A stretch of 64,000 nt of DNA from Sitta carolinensis (lineage: Eukaryota > Chordata > Aves > Passeriformes > Sittidae): contig CM063283.1 in assembly GCA_032173965.1 (NCBI GenBank), positions 111,671,108 through 111,735,107 on the forward strand, read 5' to 3'. The notes beneath the pieces are model-generated. The model had not been told where the DNA came from, ran no database searches, and worked only from the letters and a program-made list of their open reading frames with translations. Position numbers and translations under genes: made by a program. Below are positions 1 to 13,150 of the stretch, one piece after another. Position 1 is the stretch's first letter; each line of letters starts with the position of its first letter.

Positions 1-1854
1 GAAGGACATTTCACAGCCTGGTGGGGAAATGCTCAGTGCCTGTGCAGAAAGTTGTGGAAGGAGTTTTATGTGGTCACGGCTGTCAGAACTTTACTATAAT
101 CCTCCGTAAAGTCCAAGCTGATGTTATGTTCAGATTGGATGAGACTCGTGTAAATAAACAGGAAAACAACTTAAAGGAGTTAGTATTAGACAGGAAATAA
201 TTGCAGAATGTGTGTGTGCTGAGTAAGCTCATCGTAATAATTAAATAGCAATTGCTTTAGTAGTTCTTCCTTTTTTTCGTAATTGCACTCCCAGTGGAAG
301 TAAGAGGTAGGTAGGCTGTACATACAAGAAGATATTGTGATGAATTACACAATCACAGAGCTTTTTGTGAATATACCGAATATCTGGTAGTTAATATTTA
401 ATCCTTCGATAAATTAATTTGAAGCTAGAGTTTTTAAATATATTTTTCTACAGGAAGTCTTTTGCTATTAAATCAGGAGTAGTAAATACACACTACAGGT
501 AAATCAAGTACTGTTTTATGTGTAGGTTTTGTGTTCTGTTCTGACTTTGCTCAAACTGACAAAGTGCTCTGACTAAAATTTTCCACCAGTGTTACGCTGA
601 TCCTCTTGAGGGGGAGTTTGGAGCAAATTTAAGCAACTGTTTTTATAAACCTTGGTTGCAAAAAGCCCCGAATTATGTGGCCATCTCTTGGGCAGAAGGG
701 GATCTGACACCCTTTTCTCTCAGATGTGTGTTTCACCCATAGGCTGTAGAGTTGTAATTTCTTAAGAATATTTCGTTTACCTGTGGAAAGTCCACCCATC
801 CTGACTGGACCATGACCATTTCAAGAACTGTCAGTTACATGTTCTCAGTAGGGGCTTGCAGGGAGATGTCACAAATTAGAACCTCTGGAGTTTGCAGCTG
901 CAGAGCCACACCAGGATTCCTTGGGAATTTCACACTTGTGAGCTCCCCTGATTCTGCTTTGATGTTCAAGGTAATTTATCCTTTAGCACGTATTAGTATT
1001 CTTATTGAATATAAAACAGGCAGCAGCTTTAAAGAAGTTCCAGAGTCCTTTTTGTGCTGTACATTCAGTGATAAATGTGAGCTTTTGTGCCTCCTGTTCC
1101 TGCTGTGTAGGTTCCAAGGGCCAGGGTGACACTGCCACATTCATCTCACACTGAGAACCCTATGGATCAGTAGAAGCTGATATTACCAGGATATTACTAA
1201 GAAATTAGGTTTTCTGAGCTCATGGTTTGTTTTGTTTTTGTTTTTTTTTTATTGTGTGTGATGCTAGAGAATACTTGCACACAGAGAATTAAGTGCTCTG
1301 ATCATCTTTGTAGTGATGGCTCAAAATTAGTTAGGGGCAGGTCAACATTTGGATTTAAATGGACAACTTTGCAGAAAGCCTTGAGCTTTCTTACCGAAGT
1401 TGTTTTGTTCTTCAGGATTCATGAAGCAGTTACTGTTAAAAACCAACCCTCTGTAGCTTTCAGGGTTTTGAAATTGGCTTTATCTGCAAAATGGTGATAA
1501 CTTCAGTGTGTGACCAGTTGTGGACTCAGAGGGGAGAGGAAGTTGGGCTGTAATCGGGACAAGGTTTGTTCTGCTCTGGGAGGGGCCGTGCTCTGAGTCA
1601 CATGCTGCAGTTGCAACAATTTCAGCTCTCATTAAACTTTTGAGAAACTGAGCACATTCATTTTGAAATCTGTCTCATCTAATGATCTATGAACTTCAGA
1701 AAGTAACAAAAGTCTTCAGAGGCAGCAAAGTCATTTGCTGCAAGTGGAAAGACTGCAATTTACCCTGTGTTAAAATACGTGTTCTGTGCAAGGAGGGTTT
1801 CCTTCCCAAATATTTGTTGTTTAATATTAGTTTTTGTACTGTTGGTGGTTCTGG

Positions 1855-1873
1855 TTTTTTTTTTTTTTTTTTT
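1855..1873. repeat. Poly(T) tract
   Basis: An uninterrupted run of about 19 T after CTGG, in otherwise ordinary non-coding sequence. It could be the reverse-strand A tail of an old retroposed copy, but no recognisable element precedes it. Confidence 0.7.
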
Positions 1874-4234
1874 CCTGCTGGTAATATTAAAGACATTGGT
1901 TCTCTTACATTTTCTTTCAATCAGCAATGAAATAAAATCGCTTGTCTTTTCTTATTGACTATTTTATGTGTTTTGCTGTTCTGGAACAGTTCAGGTATAT
2001 TTTATGAACAAGGAAAGAAAGCATTGAGCAAGTCTTCAATCATCCTAAGCTCCTTCCATCTCCACCCCCATCAGTTCATCAGTCTTGCTGTCCATCACAA
2101 AAGTTTTAAAATCCCCTGGCCCTGACTGTTGAGGGGTTTTCCCTCTGAGATGTAGTGAAACACCACATCTTTCTTGTGCAAATTCTTTCCTTGCAGTTTG
2201 TGATAAAAAGACATGAAAAATCCTTTGGCAAAATACACTTTTTTAAAAAAATACTGCACTTTTCCTTTGATATTCATTTGTATACAATTAAATTGCGTTC
2301 TTTGGGAGAGGAAGAAATATTTTTCCCTCTTCTGACTGGGAGCATTAATCTCCTTATCTAAGGTTTGTCCTACCTCAGTGCTGAACAACGTGAGTAACAT
2401 TTAGGTTACAAGTCATTCTCAGCCTCTGACAAGTTGTGGTTACTGCAGGGACCCTCCTGACACAGGGCACAGTGAGTGTCCCCTCCACCTCCTGACAGTC
2501 TGCTCTGGGCACATTCATGAGTGTCTTCAGAACACTTCTAAAATACAGTGTACTTGGGACAGTCAATATACTTCACAAAGCCCCTTCTAATGTAAATTAA
2601 GAGCCTTGGAAGGAAAAGCAGCAGAATTATGGTGATTTCTAATTTCTAATCTCTGCCACACTCAGTCTTTCATAACCAAAAGGAATTTGTTTTTTCTGTA
2701 CCAAGACATAACTCTGAGTACAGTCCTTCAGCTGTTGAGGTGGAGGGCCAAGTTTCCTGGAATTCCAGTAAAAATATGACCATCTCCATTCTCGTAAATA
2801 CTTTTGAGGAGTAAAGAAAATACAGTGCTCTTGTTCATGGAGCTGGATTTTTAAATTACTTTTTTAAACTATATAAGACTGCCTACCTTCAGTTGCTTGT
2901 GGACTTGGAGTAAACTGAAAATCTTCCACATTCTATTCATGAGTTGTAAATCCCTTAAGGTAAAAAGTCAGGTAAAATTGCTGTTGTCTTTCCCCTTTCC
3001 TGTATCATGTTCCAGTATCTTGGCCAGAGTCAGTGATGGTTGAGTGACATTTTCTTTGGATCCCGTCAGTGGGAGGAAGATAGCTGCATTCCCTGAACAT
3101 AACTTTGTCACTCAGCAATTTTTTTAGGCTCAGCTTTTATATTCTGCATTTTTCAGATTAAATATATGACCTTTCCCCCTCATGTCTTATTTTCTTAAAG
3201 AACCCTTAGTGTAAACACTATTCTGTTGATAGAAAAGTACCTGACATGGATGTGTGCTTCTCTTCCCATCCAAAATACACTGTGCCCATAAAAAGTGCCA
3301 TTACAGTAATAGAAATATGACCACAATTAGGGTTTGTCGTTTTTACTACACCAGCAAAATTTAACAGCTGTGTGTAGATAAGTTTTTATTGTGAATTAGG
3401 CCAGTTAATGTGTCTTGTTTAGTAAAGCAGATGACTGAATATTATTCTATTTGATAAGCATATCTCAGCATTGCCAATAAAACAATAAAGCCAACCTGTA
3501 GAAATAGTACAAGGGTACACATTTGGTCTACAATTCCTCAGATTTCATGCATCTCTTACCAAGAAAATGACAAGAAATATTTCTGGGGATGGGATTTCTG
3601 TAGGTGTTTAAATTTGATGGCCATCAAGCCTTTCAGACTTGTCCCATCAGAGAGTTTATTTACAACATTATATTGCCTTACAAAACAAACATTTCAAGGG
3701 GATGAAAGATTAACTCCTAAGGAAAGGTATTTTTAAACTTTTTAATATTTTGATTTAATTTGAGACTTTGGAGGCTGAGTTACACACCTTTTAGTCGAGG
3801 CACAGAGGCCAGGATGAGTATCAAATTGTGTTTAATGTGTTTTAATCTTCACTGAATGTTTCAGGAAGAACTTTGAGAGCTCCCAGCCAGCATTTCCCTG
3901 CCCTGTCCCTTCCATCCTGTAGCTGGATCTGCTCCCTGCTCTGACACAAGGCAGGAGCAGCCCCTCATTAGACTGCTCTGAGAATAAAATGAAATTGCTC
4001 TCGGAGCTGCTGCTGCTGGGTTGTAAACAAGAATGGGAATGACAAGAGGAGCTTTGTATTCTGACATTCAGTAGTTTGCTGCACGTCAGGGGGAGCTATT
4101 TTAAGTGTCAGAACGTGAAACTGAGGGTATGATCTGAATGTGAATAGTAGCCTCTAATTTCTGAGTGAATTTCATGTCTGTGTCAGGGTAACTGCTAATT
4201 ATTTGTCTGTAGCGTAGGGGAAAAATAGACTGCA

Positions 4235-4463
4235 GAATATTCAAACTGAGAGCAGGTTTAGATTAGATATTAGAAAAAGATTCTTAACTGTGAGGGTGGT
4301 GAGGCACTGGCACAGGTTGCCCCATCTCTGGAAGCGTTCAAGGCCAGGTTGGATGGGGCTCTGAGCAGCCTGGTTGTGGGAGGTGTTTCTGCCCGTGGCA
4401 GGGGGGCTAGAACTGGCTGATCCTGAAGGTCCCTTCCCAAACCATTCTGTGATTCTGTGATTA
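4235..4463 (+). mobile_element. CR1 LINE 3' fragment
   Basis: Truncated copy of the 3' part of a chicken-repeat-1 (CR1) non-LTR retrotransposon in plus orientation. Recognised by internal blocks such as GAGGCACTGGCACAGGTTGC, the AAGGTCCCTTCC block, and an ending made of repeated ATTCTGTG units, the typical CR1 3' terminus. No reverse transcriptase reading frame remains, as usual for 5'-truncated CR1 copies. The call rests on memory of the consensus, not a search. Confidence 0.88.
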
Positions 4464-6079
4464 TAGAATGTCTTCTTTTTCTCTCCCAAAATTTCTGCTT
4501 TTATATGAGCAGAGGTAGAAATAGGTAGAAATTAGCCCATCATTTTCACACACTAGCAAGCATGTTATTTATCTGATTTTATGCCTGTCTTCATACCCGT
4601 GAGTCTCTCTGTGCTGCTGACCTATTGGAAATGAGAAACGTTTGTCTTCATGGAGAAAGTTCACCGTGGGAAACAGCAATAGCAGTAGGATCTCATTTCA
4701 TTAAATCCAGGAAAACAATCCTCAAAATTGCAATGGGATTATTTAAGTATTTAGATAGAAAAAGATTATAGGAATGCAAACAATATTCTTATGTGGGTTT
4801 GCAGCTTTTTACCTACAGGTTTTGGGAGTATATAGGGGGATGTGTAAATCCCTATGTGCTATGGGAGAGTATCTGTGTTGTAAAGGATGGGATAAGAGAC
4901 ATCTTGTAAACTGTTGTCAAAACATAAAATCCAGCATAGGTTCCTTGAGTAGAAGCTTAAGTAGTGTAGGTTCCTTTTTCATCTGGTCTTCTCACAAGCA
5001 AGGGAACTTTCTACTCTTCTGGTGTCTGAAACAGCTCCAGAATTGTCAGAGCCATCAGATCTCAGGAAAGCACTCGAAAGCAACAATCCTGCATTTTCCA
5101 GGGGATGCCCCTGGAAGGCACTTGTATCTTTTGGCTGAGTCTTAAAATCGCCGTTTCTTTGCTTTCTTTAGTGGGCTTGTCCGTGCCATGCTTCCTGTGT
5201 GTTTTCCCTGTTTAAACCCCTGTTCAGTCTGTGTCTCTTCTGGATCTTTCCTCCTCCATCCTCGTATTCTCTGCTTCCACCTGCACGTTCTCACAGCCTC
5301 CTTGGTGCAATATTCATCTCATTGAGGGTTTCAGAACATCATCTTTCCCACTGCCCCTCCAGCACCCTGTTAATGGAGCTTTAGCTGACAGTGATTTCCT
5401 TATCATGGAAGTCAGAAGGCAACATCAACATCTCTTAGTTGCTCATGTATTTGAGGGCGTAGCTGTTACACTGAAACCACCCTTGAATATCTGTCTGATT
5501 CTGTCTGTAACGTTTCAGCTGTGAAGTCGGTGGCTCCATTGTTTCTAAAGGAGAAGTTTCAGAGGGAGGAAGCTGATTCCTGACAAAGAATGGGCAGGTG
5601 CATGGCTTCTCTTGCTGGAACCCTGATGCTCACTTGACTTCTCAGTGAGCTGATTAGGCTCCCTATCCTGGAAAATAGCAAACAGACATAAAAATCTGGA
5701 TTTTTTTTTAATTTGTTTGTTTCCTGCTTAATATTAAGTACTTGAATCTCACTGGGAGATCAAATGAGCAGCAGAGCTGGTGAAAGGAAGGGGAGAGTAG
5801 CACAGGGCTGGGAGGAAGAGATGTGAGATTAAGGAACAGAGGAAAGGAACTACCACTTCAAAGGGAGGTTGCAGTTGAAGATCAAGAAACTGTTGGGCCT
5901 AATATGAAGCTTTTTCACCCTTCCCTTGTGAAGGGCTTTCCTGAGATTTCTTTTATTTTACAAAAGTTATTTTGAAGTTGCAGAGGCATCTTTCCCTATC
6001 CTTGTTCAAAATATAAAACAAAAACAATCTTATACCAAATATGGATGGTACTTAGGTTTTTGAAATCTAGTTTTCTGAG

Positions 6080-6510
6080 ATCAGTGGAGGGCTGTTGAAG
6101 GAGGGAATTAGAGGACTGGAACATCTCTTATGAGGGAAGGCTCAGGGAGCTGGGCCTGTTCCACCATCCCAGGAGAAGGGATGACCTCATTAATGTGTAT
6201 AAATATCTAAATGAGGGGTGTCAGGAGGATGGACCAGGCTCTGCTCTGTGGTGCCCAGAAAAGGGACATGAGGCTGTGATGGGCAGAAATGACGCCCAGG
6301 AAGTTCCACCTGAACATGAGGAGGAACTCCTTCCTTGTGCAGTGACAGAAAGCTGGGACAGATTGTCCAGAGAGGGCGTGGAATCTTCTCACTGGAAGTA
6401 CTCCAGAACCATCTGGACACAATCCTGTGCTGTGTGATCCCTGGAGCAGGGAGGTTGGAGCAGCTGTCCCACTGTGGTCCCATCACAGCCTGACCCTGTG
6501 ATTCTGTGAA
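6080..6510 (+). mobile_element. CR1 LINE 3' fragment
   Basis: About 430 bp of CR1 3' region in plus orientation. Recognisable blocks are GGCTCAGGGAGCTGGGCCTG, the segment around AACATGAGGAGGAACTCCTT, CTGTGCTGTGTGATCCCTGG, and a degenerate terminal GATTCTGTGA. Open frames on both strands here (for example 6190-6594 on minus) are by-products of the repeat. The copy is diverged and not capable of movement. Confidence 0.85.
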
Positions 6511-9500
6511 GGCTGACACTAAAATCTCTTCTTGGCCTCCCAAAGGTTCCTGCTGCACTGGCCCTTCCTGGGTCTGGAGTCTAAATTCAGTCACTGTTCC
6601 TCCCGAGGACCAGCAGCTGCTGTGGCACGAGGCACCTGCAGTGGGAGGTTTTCTGATGTGCTCCTGCTGTTTCCATGATGTGACCTGAACATCATGGAAG
6701 AAAAGAACAACACTTTGTTTCCAGTCAGTAGTGAAGGTGGCTGGAAAAAAAAGGTTAGAGAGAATAAAGGCAGATTATCTGGAGGAAAGATCTTAGGTAG
6801 CTAATCACAAAACAATCTACAGCTGAGAAGTAGGAGTATGCAAACACCTGGAACCAATTCTGGTATTACAGGAGATTGCCAGAGTTGTGTGTCTACACAC
6901 AGTGCCAGGGGAGCTTCTGTGTGGGGCTAAGCACAGGCAGCCAAGCACTGGCTTTGGGGAGCCAGTTCTTGTCCACCTATGGCTCTTCTGTTGCTGCCTC
7001 TGCAGTGATGCCAATGCAATATTTCCTGATGTGGTTTATTATAAAAATTGACCAGCATTTGGGTTGGGGTGTTATTTATTGTCTGTTCTGCTACGTCATA
7101 CAGGCCTGCAAATATTTGTACTGGCACAGCTGAAGGAGGAGTGACCTGCAGTGTGCAGGTAAGAGGAATGCAAGAGAGCAGGGATGACTTGGATCAACTT
7201 TGTTACTGAAAAGTGTTCATTTAGTGAAATTTTAACACATTGTACTCTGACTCAGATATTCTTTGGGTTGATTTTTTTTTTCAGCTTCTAAGTGTTTCAG
7301 GCTTTCACATGATCTGGGTAAAGGTCTTAAAATGGTTCTGCAAAACAGTTCTGGTGTGTTTCTTGCTGTTGTTTGTTTAATTTCTGCTGGTTGTGTCTAA
7401 AGGCTATTAAGCTGAAAGTCAAGTACTTGAATTAGGAAATACCAGTATTAAAGCTGCCTTTGGAGGATTGATTTGGTCCTATGCCATTTGTGTACCTTGC
7501 AGCCTTGGTTACTGTTAAAGTTACAGAGTTAAATTGCACCAGAGCCTCCTTCCCTGTGCTCTGAGCGTGACAGGGAGGGATGTTTATGTCTGCGGTGTTT
7601 AATGTGATGAATTGAAGTTGTGGTAGGAATGAAGAAGGACACTGTGGCCAGAAGGATGGGGGACTGTTGGATTCTTCTTTAGTCCTGTAGGCTTTACACC
7701 ACTCTCTACTGGTTACACTGCACTGCTGTGTTATATGGGCAGAGGGACACAGTAATTACATGGTGTTTATTCTGCCAGTTTTAAAAACACAAGGGCAAAG
7801 CAGATTACAATGAGAGATCTTAAAATATTTCAAAGGCTCATTTGACTAATACACTCTATCTCCATTGTGTCCTTGAAGTGTGGGTTATGCAGCAGCTTCT
7901 ATTGGGTGTCTCTATACCACAGTTAAGTTTCCTATGCTCTGTTGATCTGCTACCTCCATTTACCTTCTGCAACTTGCATCCCAGAGGAATCACTTGAGTT
8001 TGCAGACTCCCTTTCTTCCAGGTGAAGGGAGAGATGCCTTCCTGGAGCACTTATAACTCTGTAAGTGTTAATGAGTAATTAATAATAGGGCTCAGACCAT
8101 GAAACAGGATTAGGGCCAGTCACACTCTGCCACTTCAAATTGCACAAAGGAGGAGGGTAATGAGGCACCATCCTCACACCCCCACCTCATCCTCCCAGTG
8201 TTCTTAAGTAAAACAGAAAGCAAAACAAACCAGATTGCTTTCTCAAATTAAGATTGACTGCACTGCTTTTTATAGATGGAGGTGCGGGGGAATTATGCAT
8301 TATAGCTATCTAAGGTGAATTAAGGATAAATTAGTGTTTATGAAATGACACTGCAAGGCACTGAAATACTCAGTAAAGACTGATCTGGTGAGGAAACAGC
8401 GTTCTGGTTTTGCTGTTGCCATGTCATTATGAACTCCTTTTGGTATTTTTAGGTGTAGAAGTGGTAGCTCAGACCTTGATATGATCGGTGCCCTGAGACA
8501 CTGCATGCAGCATCCTTTAAGTAATTTCTCAATAATACCAATTTAGACCTTGATCGCTTGTTTATACCCATTAGTTTTAAGATTTACCATCCTCATTTAT
8601 TAACCATTGGGTTATCTTCTCAGTATTGCTTTTTTAATTTTGATAAACTTTACAGCTTTGCTTGTAAGCTCATGAACAGTGAAACCTTTTTGTTGCAGTT
8701 GCATACATCATGTACAAATGAAACTAAAAATCAGTTTCTCAAATCAGGTGTTAAAATAAGATAATTGCTTTTAACAGACACATCATGAACTTGTTTTACA
8801 ACCACCATGGAAGTACCGTAGAGAGTGTCCATGAAAAAAGAAAAGATGATTTAATATTGTTGATTTCTCTGTGTGTGTTCTTGTGCACAGATATAAAAAT
8901 TGCAACTCCTGCCACAGAAGTTCTTTGTTCAACTTAAAGCCTGGTTATCTTCTTTTGTTAAGCTGTCATCAGGAACAGTATACTGAGTTATCAAGACAAC
9001 CTGCAGTATGGAGTGGTCTGTGTTTTGAAGCACATGGATCATGGAGATTTCTGCACTGCAGCTTAATTTGTGCTTATTGTACTCTTGGATGCAGCCAAGG
9101 GTAACTGTTCCTCAGTTACTTAGTTACTTGTGAGCTTAAAGTGCTCTAATGCTAATGAATGAAATGGGGATTTCACTTCTCTGATTGGTTTTCATCCTGA
9201 ACAAAGCAATGCAGGGATACTTCAGAGAAAACTGACATTTCCCAGAAACCAGATCCTGCCAGTGCAGTTTTAAGTGACACATACAGTTAGATGTAGCTAT
9301 TAACAGCACTTATTAAGCATAAGTAAACTTGATGAATTTAGATGAGAGACAATAATCCTGTTTCCTTCTCTGTTCCCAGTATTAATGCCCTTCCCATCAT
9401 CCTATTAAAAGTAACAACAAAACCCCCTTAATTTATCTAGTCAGCAGGAGACTGTCAGGGCTGCTTAGCCTCAGAAGGGTGAGTTGGTATAGCTAAGCTT

Positions 9501-9642
9501 TTGATACCTGATCCAAGAGTTTATCAATCCAGTTGTCAAGATAGATCGTCATAAAGCTGAAGCAGAAAAAGAGATGATCAAGAGTGAAATGATTGAACTG
9601 CTCCTCCCTGTGGAGAAGTGTATTACAGGAAGAGGACACAGC

Positions 9643-9692
9643 CCATCCATCCATCCATCCATCCATCCATCCATCCATCCATCCATCCATCC
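9643..9692. repeat. CATC tetranucleotide microsatellite
   Basis: About 12 near-perfect tandem copies of CATC (ATCC register), about 270 bp upstream of the splice acceptor of the ZBTB21 coding exon. Length is probably polymorphic between individuals. It reads as an artificial repeat peptide on both strands and is not coding. Confidence 0.95.
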
Positions 9693-9975
9693 AGCCCCCA
9701 GTTAGTTAGGTGTACTATTCTTGGTGTAAGATTAGCAGTTAAAAGGATATTCGAAAGTGGGCAGATGAGTTCTTCCCCTGCCTGTGCTTTTTTGGAGCTA
9801 CCAGTGGTGTTTTCATTCTCAAGGCTTCCCTCCACACAAGCTGTTTCTTTAATCGCTGTTTGATGGTGGTTTAGCCAGTTTACAAAATACAGGAGATGTG
9901 TTTACTTTGTCTCTAACAGTTCATATAAGGCAACCTACAGCTTTGCTGTTGTTCTTTTTCAGGGACATCAGAATC

Positions 9976-12900
9976 ATGGAGGGGCTCTTGCATTACATAA
10001 ATCCAGCACATGCCATTTCCCTCCTGAGCACCCTGAACGAGGAGCGTCTCAAGGGACAGCTGTGTGACGTCGTGCTGATTGTAGGAGACCAGAAATTCCG
10101 AGCTCATAAGAATGTTCTGGCTGCCAGCAGTGAATACTTCCAGACTCTGTTCACAAATAAGGAGAATGAGTCTCAGTCAGTGTTTCAGCTCGACTTTTGT
10201 GAGCCAGATGCTTTTGATAATGTGTTGAACTACATTTATTCTTCATCCTTGTTCATTGAGAAAGGCAGCCTTGCAGCTGTGCAAGAACTGGGCTACAGTC
10301 TTGGAATTTCTTTTCTTACAAACATTGTTTCCAAGAGTCCTCAAGCTCCTTTTCCTTCTTGTCCTATGAAAAAAATACTCTATCAAGATGAAGATGAAAG
10401 TAGTTCTCAGAAGAGAAGTGTCATTGTCTGTCAGAACAGAATTGAAGCACAAACGAAAAGCGTAAATCAAACACAGCATGACTTAAGCCATACTCCTAAA
10501 CCTTCACCCTCTGTGGCTGTCAAAACTAGCAGCAGACCACAGGTAACAAAACCAACTGAAACCCTTCACAACTTATCACTGACTGAAAGGAGGTGGCTGA
10601 AAGAAGGTCCTGTGAACTATACAAAGGTTCATGAAGCTTCTGGAACTGTGGAGGATCAGAGCAGAGGTGCATTAGTGAAAAGGAACATGGTGCTGCCTCA
10701 GATGTCTTTAGCAGAGAAAGAAATGGCAGGCGGCGAGCCAGGAAGCAGCGCTCAGCTTCTGAGAGGAAAAGTTGCAGAGATGTCGTTGAGAAGACCACGT
10801 CCACCAGTCTTGTCTCTGCGTGGGGCAACAGAATCCACGTTTTTGTTGCGAGAGGCGGGAAAAGGAAATGGTCAAGGGGAAGACAGGAATTTGCTCTACT
10901 ACTCCAAGTTAGGGCTGGTAATCCCATCTAGTGGGTCTGGCCAAGAAAACCAAAGTATTGACAGAAGTGGACCCCTTGTAAAAGTCTCCTTCGAAGGTCA
11001 CTGTCCATGGACAGCCAGGTTCCTATTTACTCACCTTCTGTTGACCTAAAACCTGCACAGGTATCCTCATGCTCCTCACCGGGAACGAACGATTCCCAGA
11101 AGACATTTAACGTTGCATCCCAAAAGTCATCCTTGAAAGAGTCATTGGAGAAGTCAGCCTTGGATGAGAAGCCACAGGTAGTACACCCACATCGCCTTAG
11201 GTCTTTCAGTGCCTCTCAGTCAACGGATCGGGAGGTCGCTTCCCCTCTCTCGGAGGTGCGGATCAAAACTGAGCCCAGCAGTCCCCTCTCAGATCCTGCT
11301 GAAATCATCCGAGTTACAGTGGGTGATGCTGCAGCCTCGGCAAACAAAGACTTTGCTTTTAAAACTGAGGGTGACCGTAAGGAGCCAAGCAGACTCCCAG
11401 CGAAAAGGAGGTTCCAGGATGATCGGAGGCTACCATTCAAGAAGCTGAAGGTGGATGAGCAGGGTTCTCCTGGCTCAGAAGAGAACTTCGAGGAAGGCTC
11501 GAGCCCCACACACCTTGATGCCGATTTCCCTGATTCTGATGTTAGTAAAGATGAATACAGTGAGATGGAAGAAGCAAGACCAAATAAAAAATTTAAATGT
11601 AAACACTGCCTTAAAATTTTCAGATCAACAGCAGGTCTTCATCGCCATGTTAACATGTATCACAATCCAGAGAAGCCCTATGCTTGTGACATATGTCACA
11701 AGAGATTCCACACCAATTTCAAAGTGTGGACGCACTGCCAGACACAGCATGGAATCGTGAAGAATCCCTCACCAGCTTCCAGTTCACACGCCCTTTTGGA
11801 TGAAAAATTCCAAAGAAAACTGATTGATATAGTGAGGGAGAGAGAAATCAAAAAAGCTCTGATTGTGAAACTAAGACGTGGCAAGCAGAGCTTTCAGGGC
11901 CAGTCTGCTTCACAAGCACAACAAGTCATCAAAAGGAATTTAAGGTCGAGAACCAAAGGAGCCTATATTTGTACCTACTGTGGGAAAGCTTATCGTTTCC
12001 TCTCCCAGTTCAAACAGCACATAAAAATGCACCCTGGGGAGAAACCCATTGGAGGGAACAAGGCTCCTAAGCAGAAAGATCACATTCATATTGAAAACCC
12101 AGTGGAAAACAAGGAGGTCTATCAGTGCCGTCTCTGCAATGCCAAGCTCTCCTCACTCATTGAACAGGGAAACCACGAGCGGCTCTGCAGAAACGCCACT
12201 GTCTGTCCTTACTGCAGCCTTAGGTTTTCTTCTCCAGAGCTGAAGCACGAGCATGAAAGCAAGTGTGAGTACAAGAAGCTGACTTGCCTTGAGTGTATGC
12301 GCACCTTCAAATCGTCCTTCAGTATCTGGCGTCATCAGGTTGAAGTTCACAATCAGAACACAATGGCTCCATCAGAGAACTTTTCTTTGCCTCTCATGGA
12401 TCACAATGGAGAAATCACCAGTTCATCACGGCTGCCTCCGCAGTCGGAATCCAATAAAATGAACAATTTTGTTGCTGCAAAGGAGGACGGTGTGTTCAGT
12501 GATTCGTCAGAACAAATCAATTTTGATTCTGAAGACTCTTCATGCCTGCCTGAAGACTTAAGCGTTTCCAAGCAGTTTAAAATCCAGATCAAAGAAGAGC
12601 CTGCGGATGATATAGAGGATGAGGTCACTGAAACGAGCAGGGAACCTAAGGACGTAGTCTCCAAGAAAGATCCCAGTTTGTGGCCCTGTGAAAAGTGTGG
12701 GAAGATTTTCACCTTACGCAAACAGCTGGAGCGCCACCAGGAGCTCCTGTGCTCCGTGAAGCCCTTTATTTGCCACGTGTGCAACAAGGCCTTCCGAACG
12801 AATTTCCGGCTCTGGAGCCACTTCCAGTCTCACATGTCGCAGGCTGCGGAGGAGTCCGCAAATAAGGAGCCTGAGATATGTCCACCAGCTAGTTCCCCAT

Positions 12901-13150
12901 CACCCCCACCCTTACCCCCACCCCTCCACTCCCCAAAATCCAGCCTTTGGAGCCCGACAGCCCCACGGGCTTGCCGGAGAGCTCCAGTACTACTGAGAAG
13001 CTGTTCGTGCCGCAGGAGTCGGACACGCTCTTCTACCACGCCCCGCCGCTCTCAGCAATCACCTTCAAGAGACAGTACATGTGCAAACTCTGCCACAGGA
13101 CTTTCAAGACGGCTTTCAGTCTCTGGAGCCATGAACAGACACACAATTAG
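9976..13150 (+). CDS. ZBTB21: ZBTB21 (BTB and C2H2 zinc-finger protein 21)
   Basis: Nuclear sequence-specific transcription factor of the BTB/zinc-finger family, also known as ZNF295. The mammalian protein acts as a repressor and partners ZFP161/ZBTB14. The 5' splice-acceptor AG is at 9961-9962 and the start ATG at 9976 (A at -3, G at +4), where BTB homology begins; the open frame upstream to 9898 is intron. The BTB/POZ domain spans about residues 20-120 (LCDVVLIVGDQKFRAHKNVL motif). Then comes a long, low-homology, Ser-rich and basic middle region. Nine C2H2-type fingers lie near residues 540, 569, 663, 715, 742, 769, 901, 930 and 1034, and the protein ends in HEQTHN before TAG at 13148. Total length is about 1058 residues against 1066 in human. 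Two one-base frame breaks (near 10980 and 12922) interrupt the frame, but homology continues across both. I treat the gene as functional and the breaks as probable assembly indels. Confidence 0.96.

Larger units (their letters stand above)
1..9962. other. Non-coding, probable ZBTB21 upstream intron
   Basis: No reading frame here resembles a known protein. The short open frames are random or fall inside repeats. The stretch is AT-rich and ends in a pyrimidine-rich 3' splice site (AG at 9961-9962) directly before the ZBTB21 coding exon. Mammalian ZBTB21 has non-coding 5' exons upstream of a single large coding exon, so this is best read as intron. A short 5' UTR exon could be hidden in it, but I cannot point to one. 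No CpG-rich promoter is visible, so the ZBTB21 promoter probably lies before this window. It contains CR1 remnants (4235-4463, 6080-6510), a poly(T) tract and a CATC microsatellite, listed separately. Confidence 0.6.

Noticed and set aside
6190..6594. 134-codon minus-strand open frame
   Set aside because: Lies within a CR1 3' fragment and is antisense to it.
9898..9975. Start of ZBTB21 at the upstream in-frame ATG (9898)
   Set aside because: The stretch includes the splice acceptor CTTTTTCAG and its pyrimidine tract; known ZBTB21 proteins begin at MEGLLHYINP, which is 9976 here.
9976..13150. ZBTB21 as a pseudogene because of two frameshifts
   Set aside because: BTB domain, all nine fingers, splice acceptor and 3' UTR are intact, and both shifts are single bases in homopolymers. 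Sequencing error is likelier.
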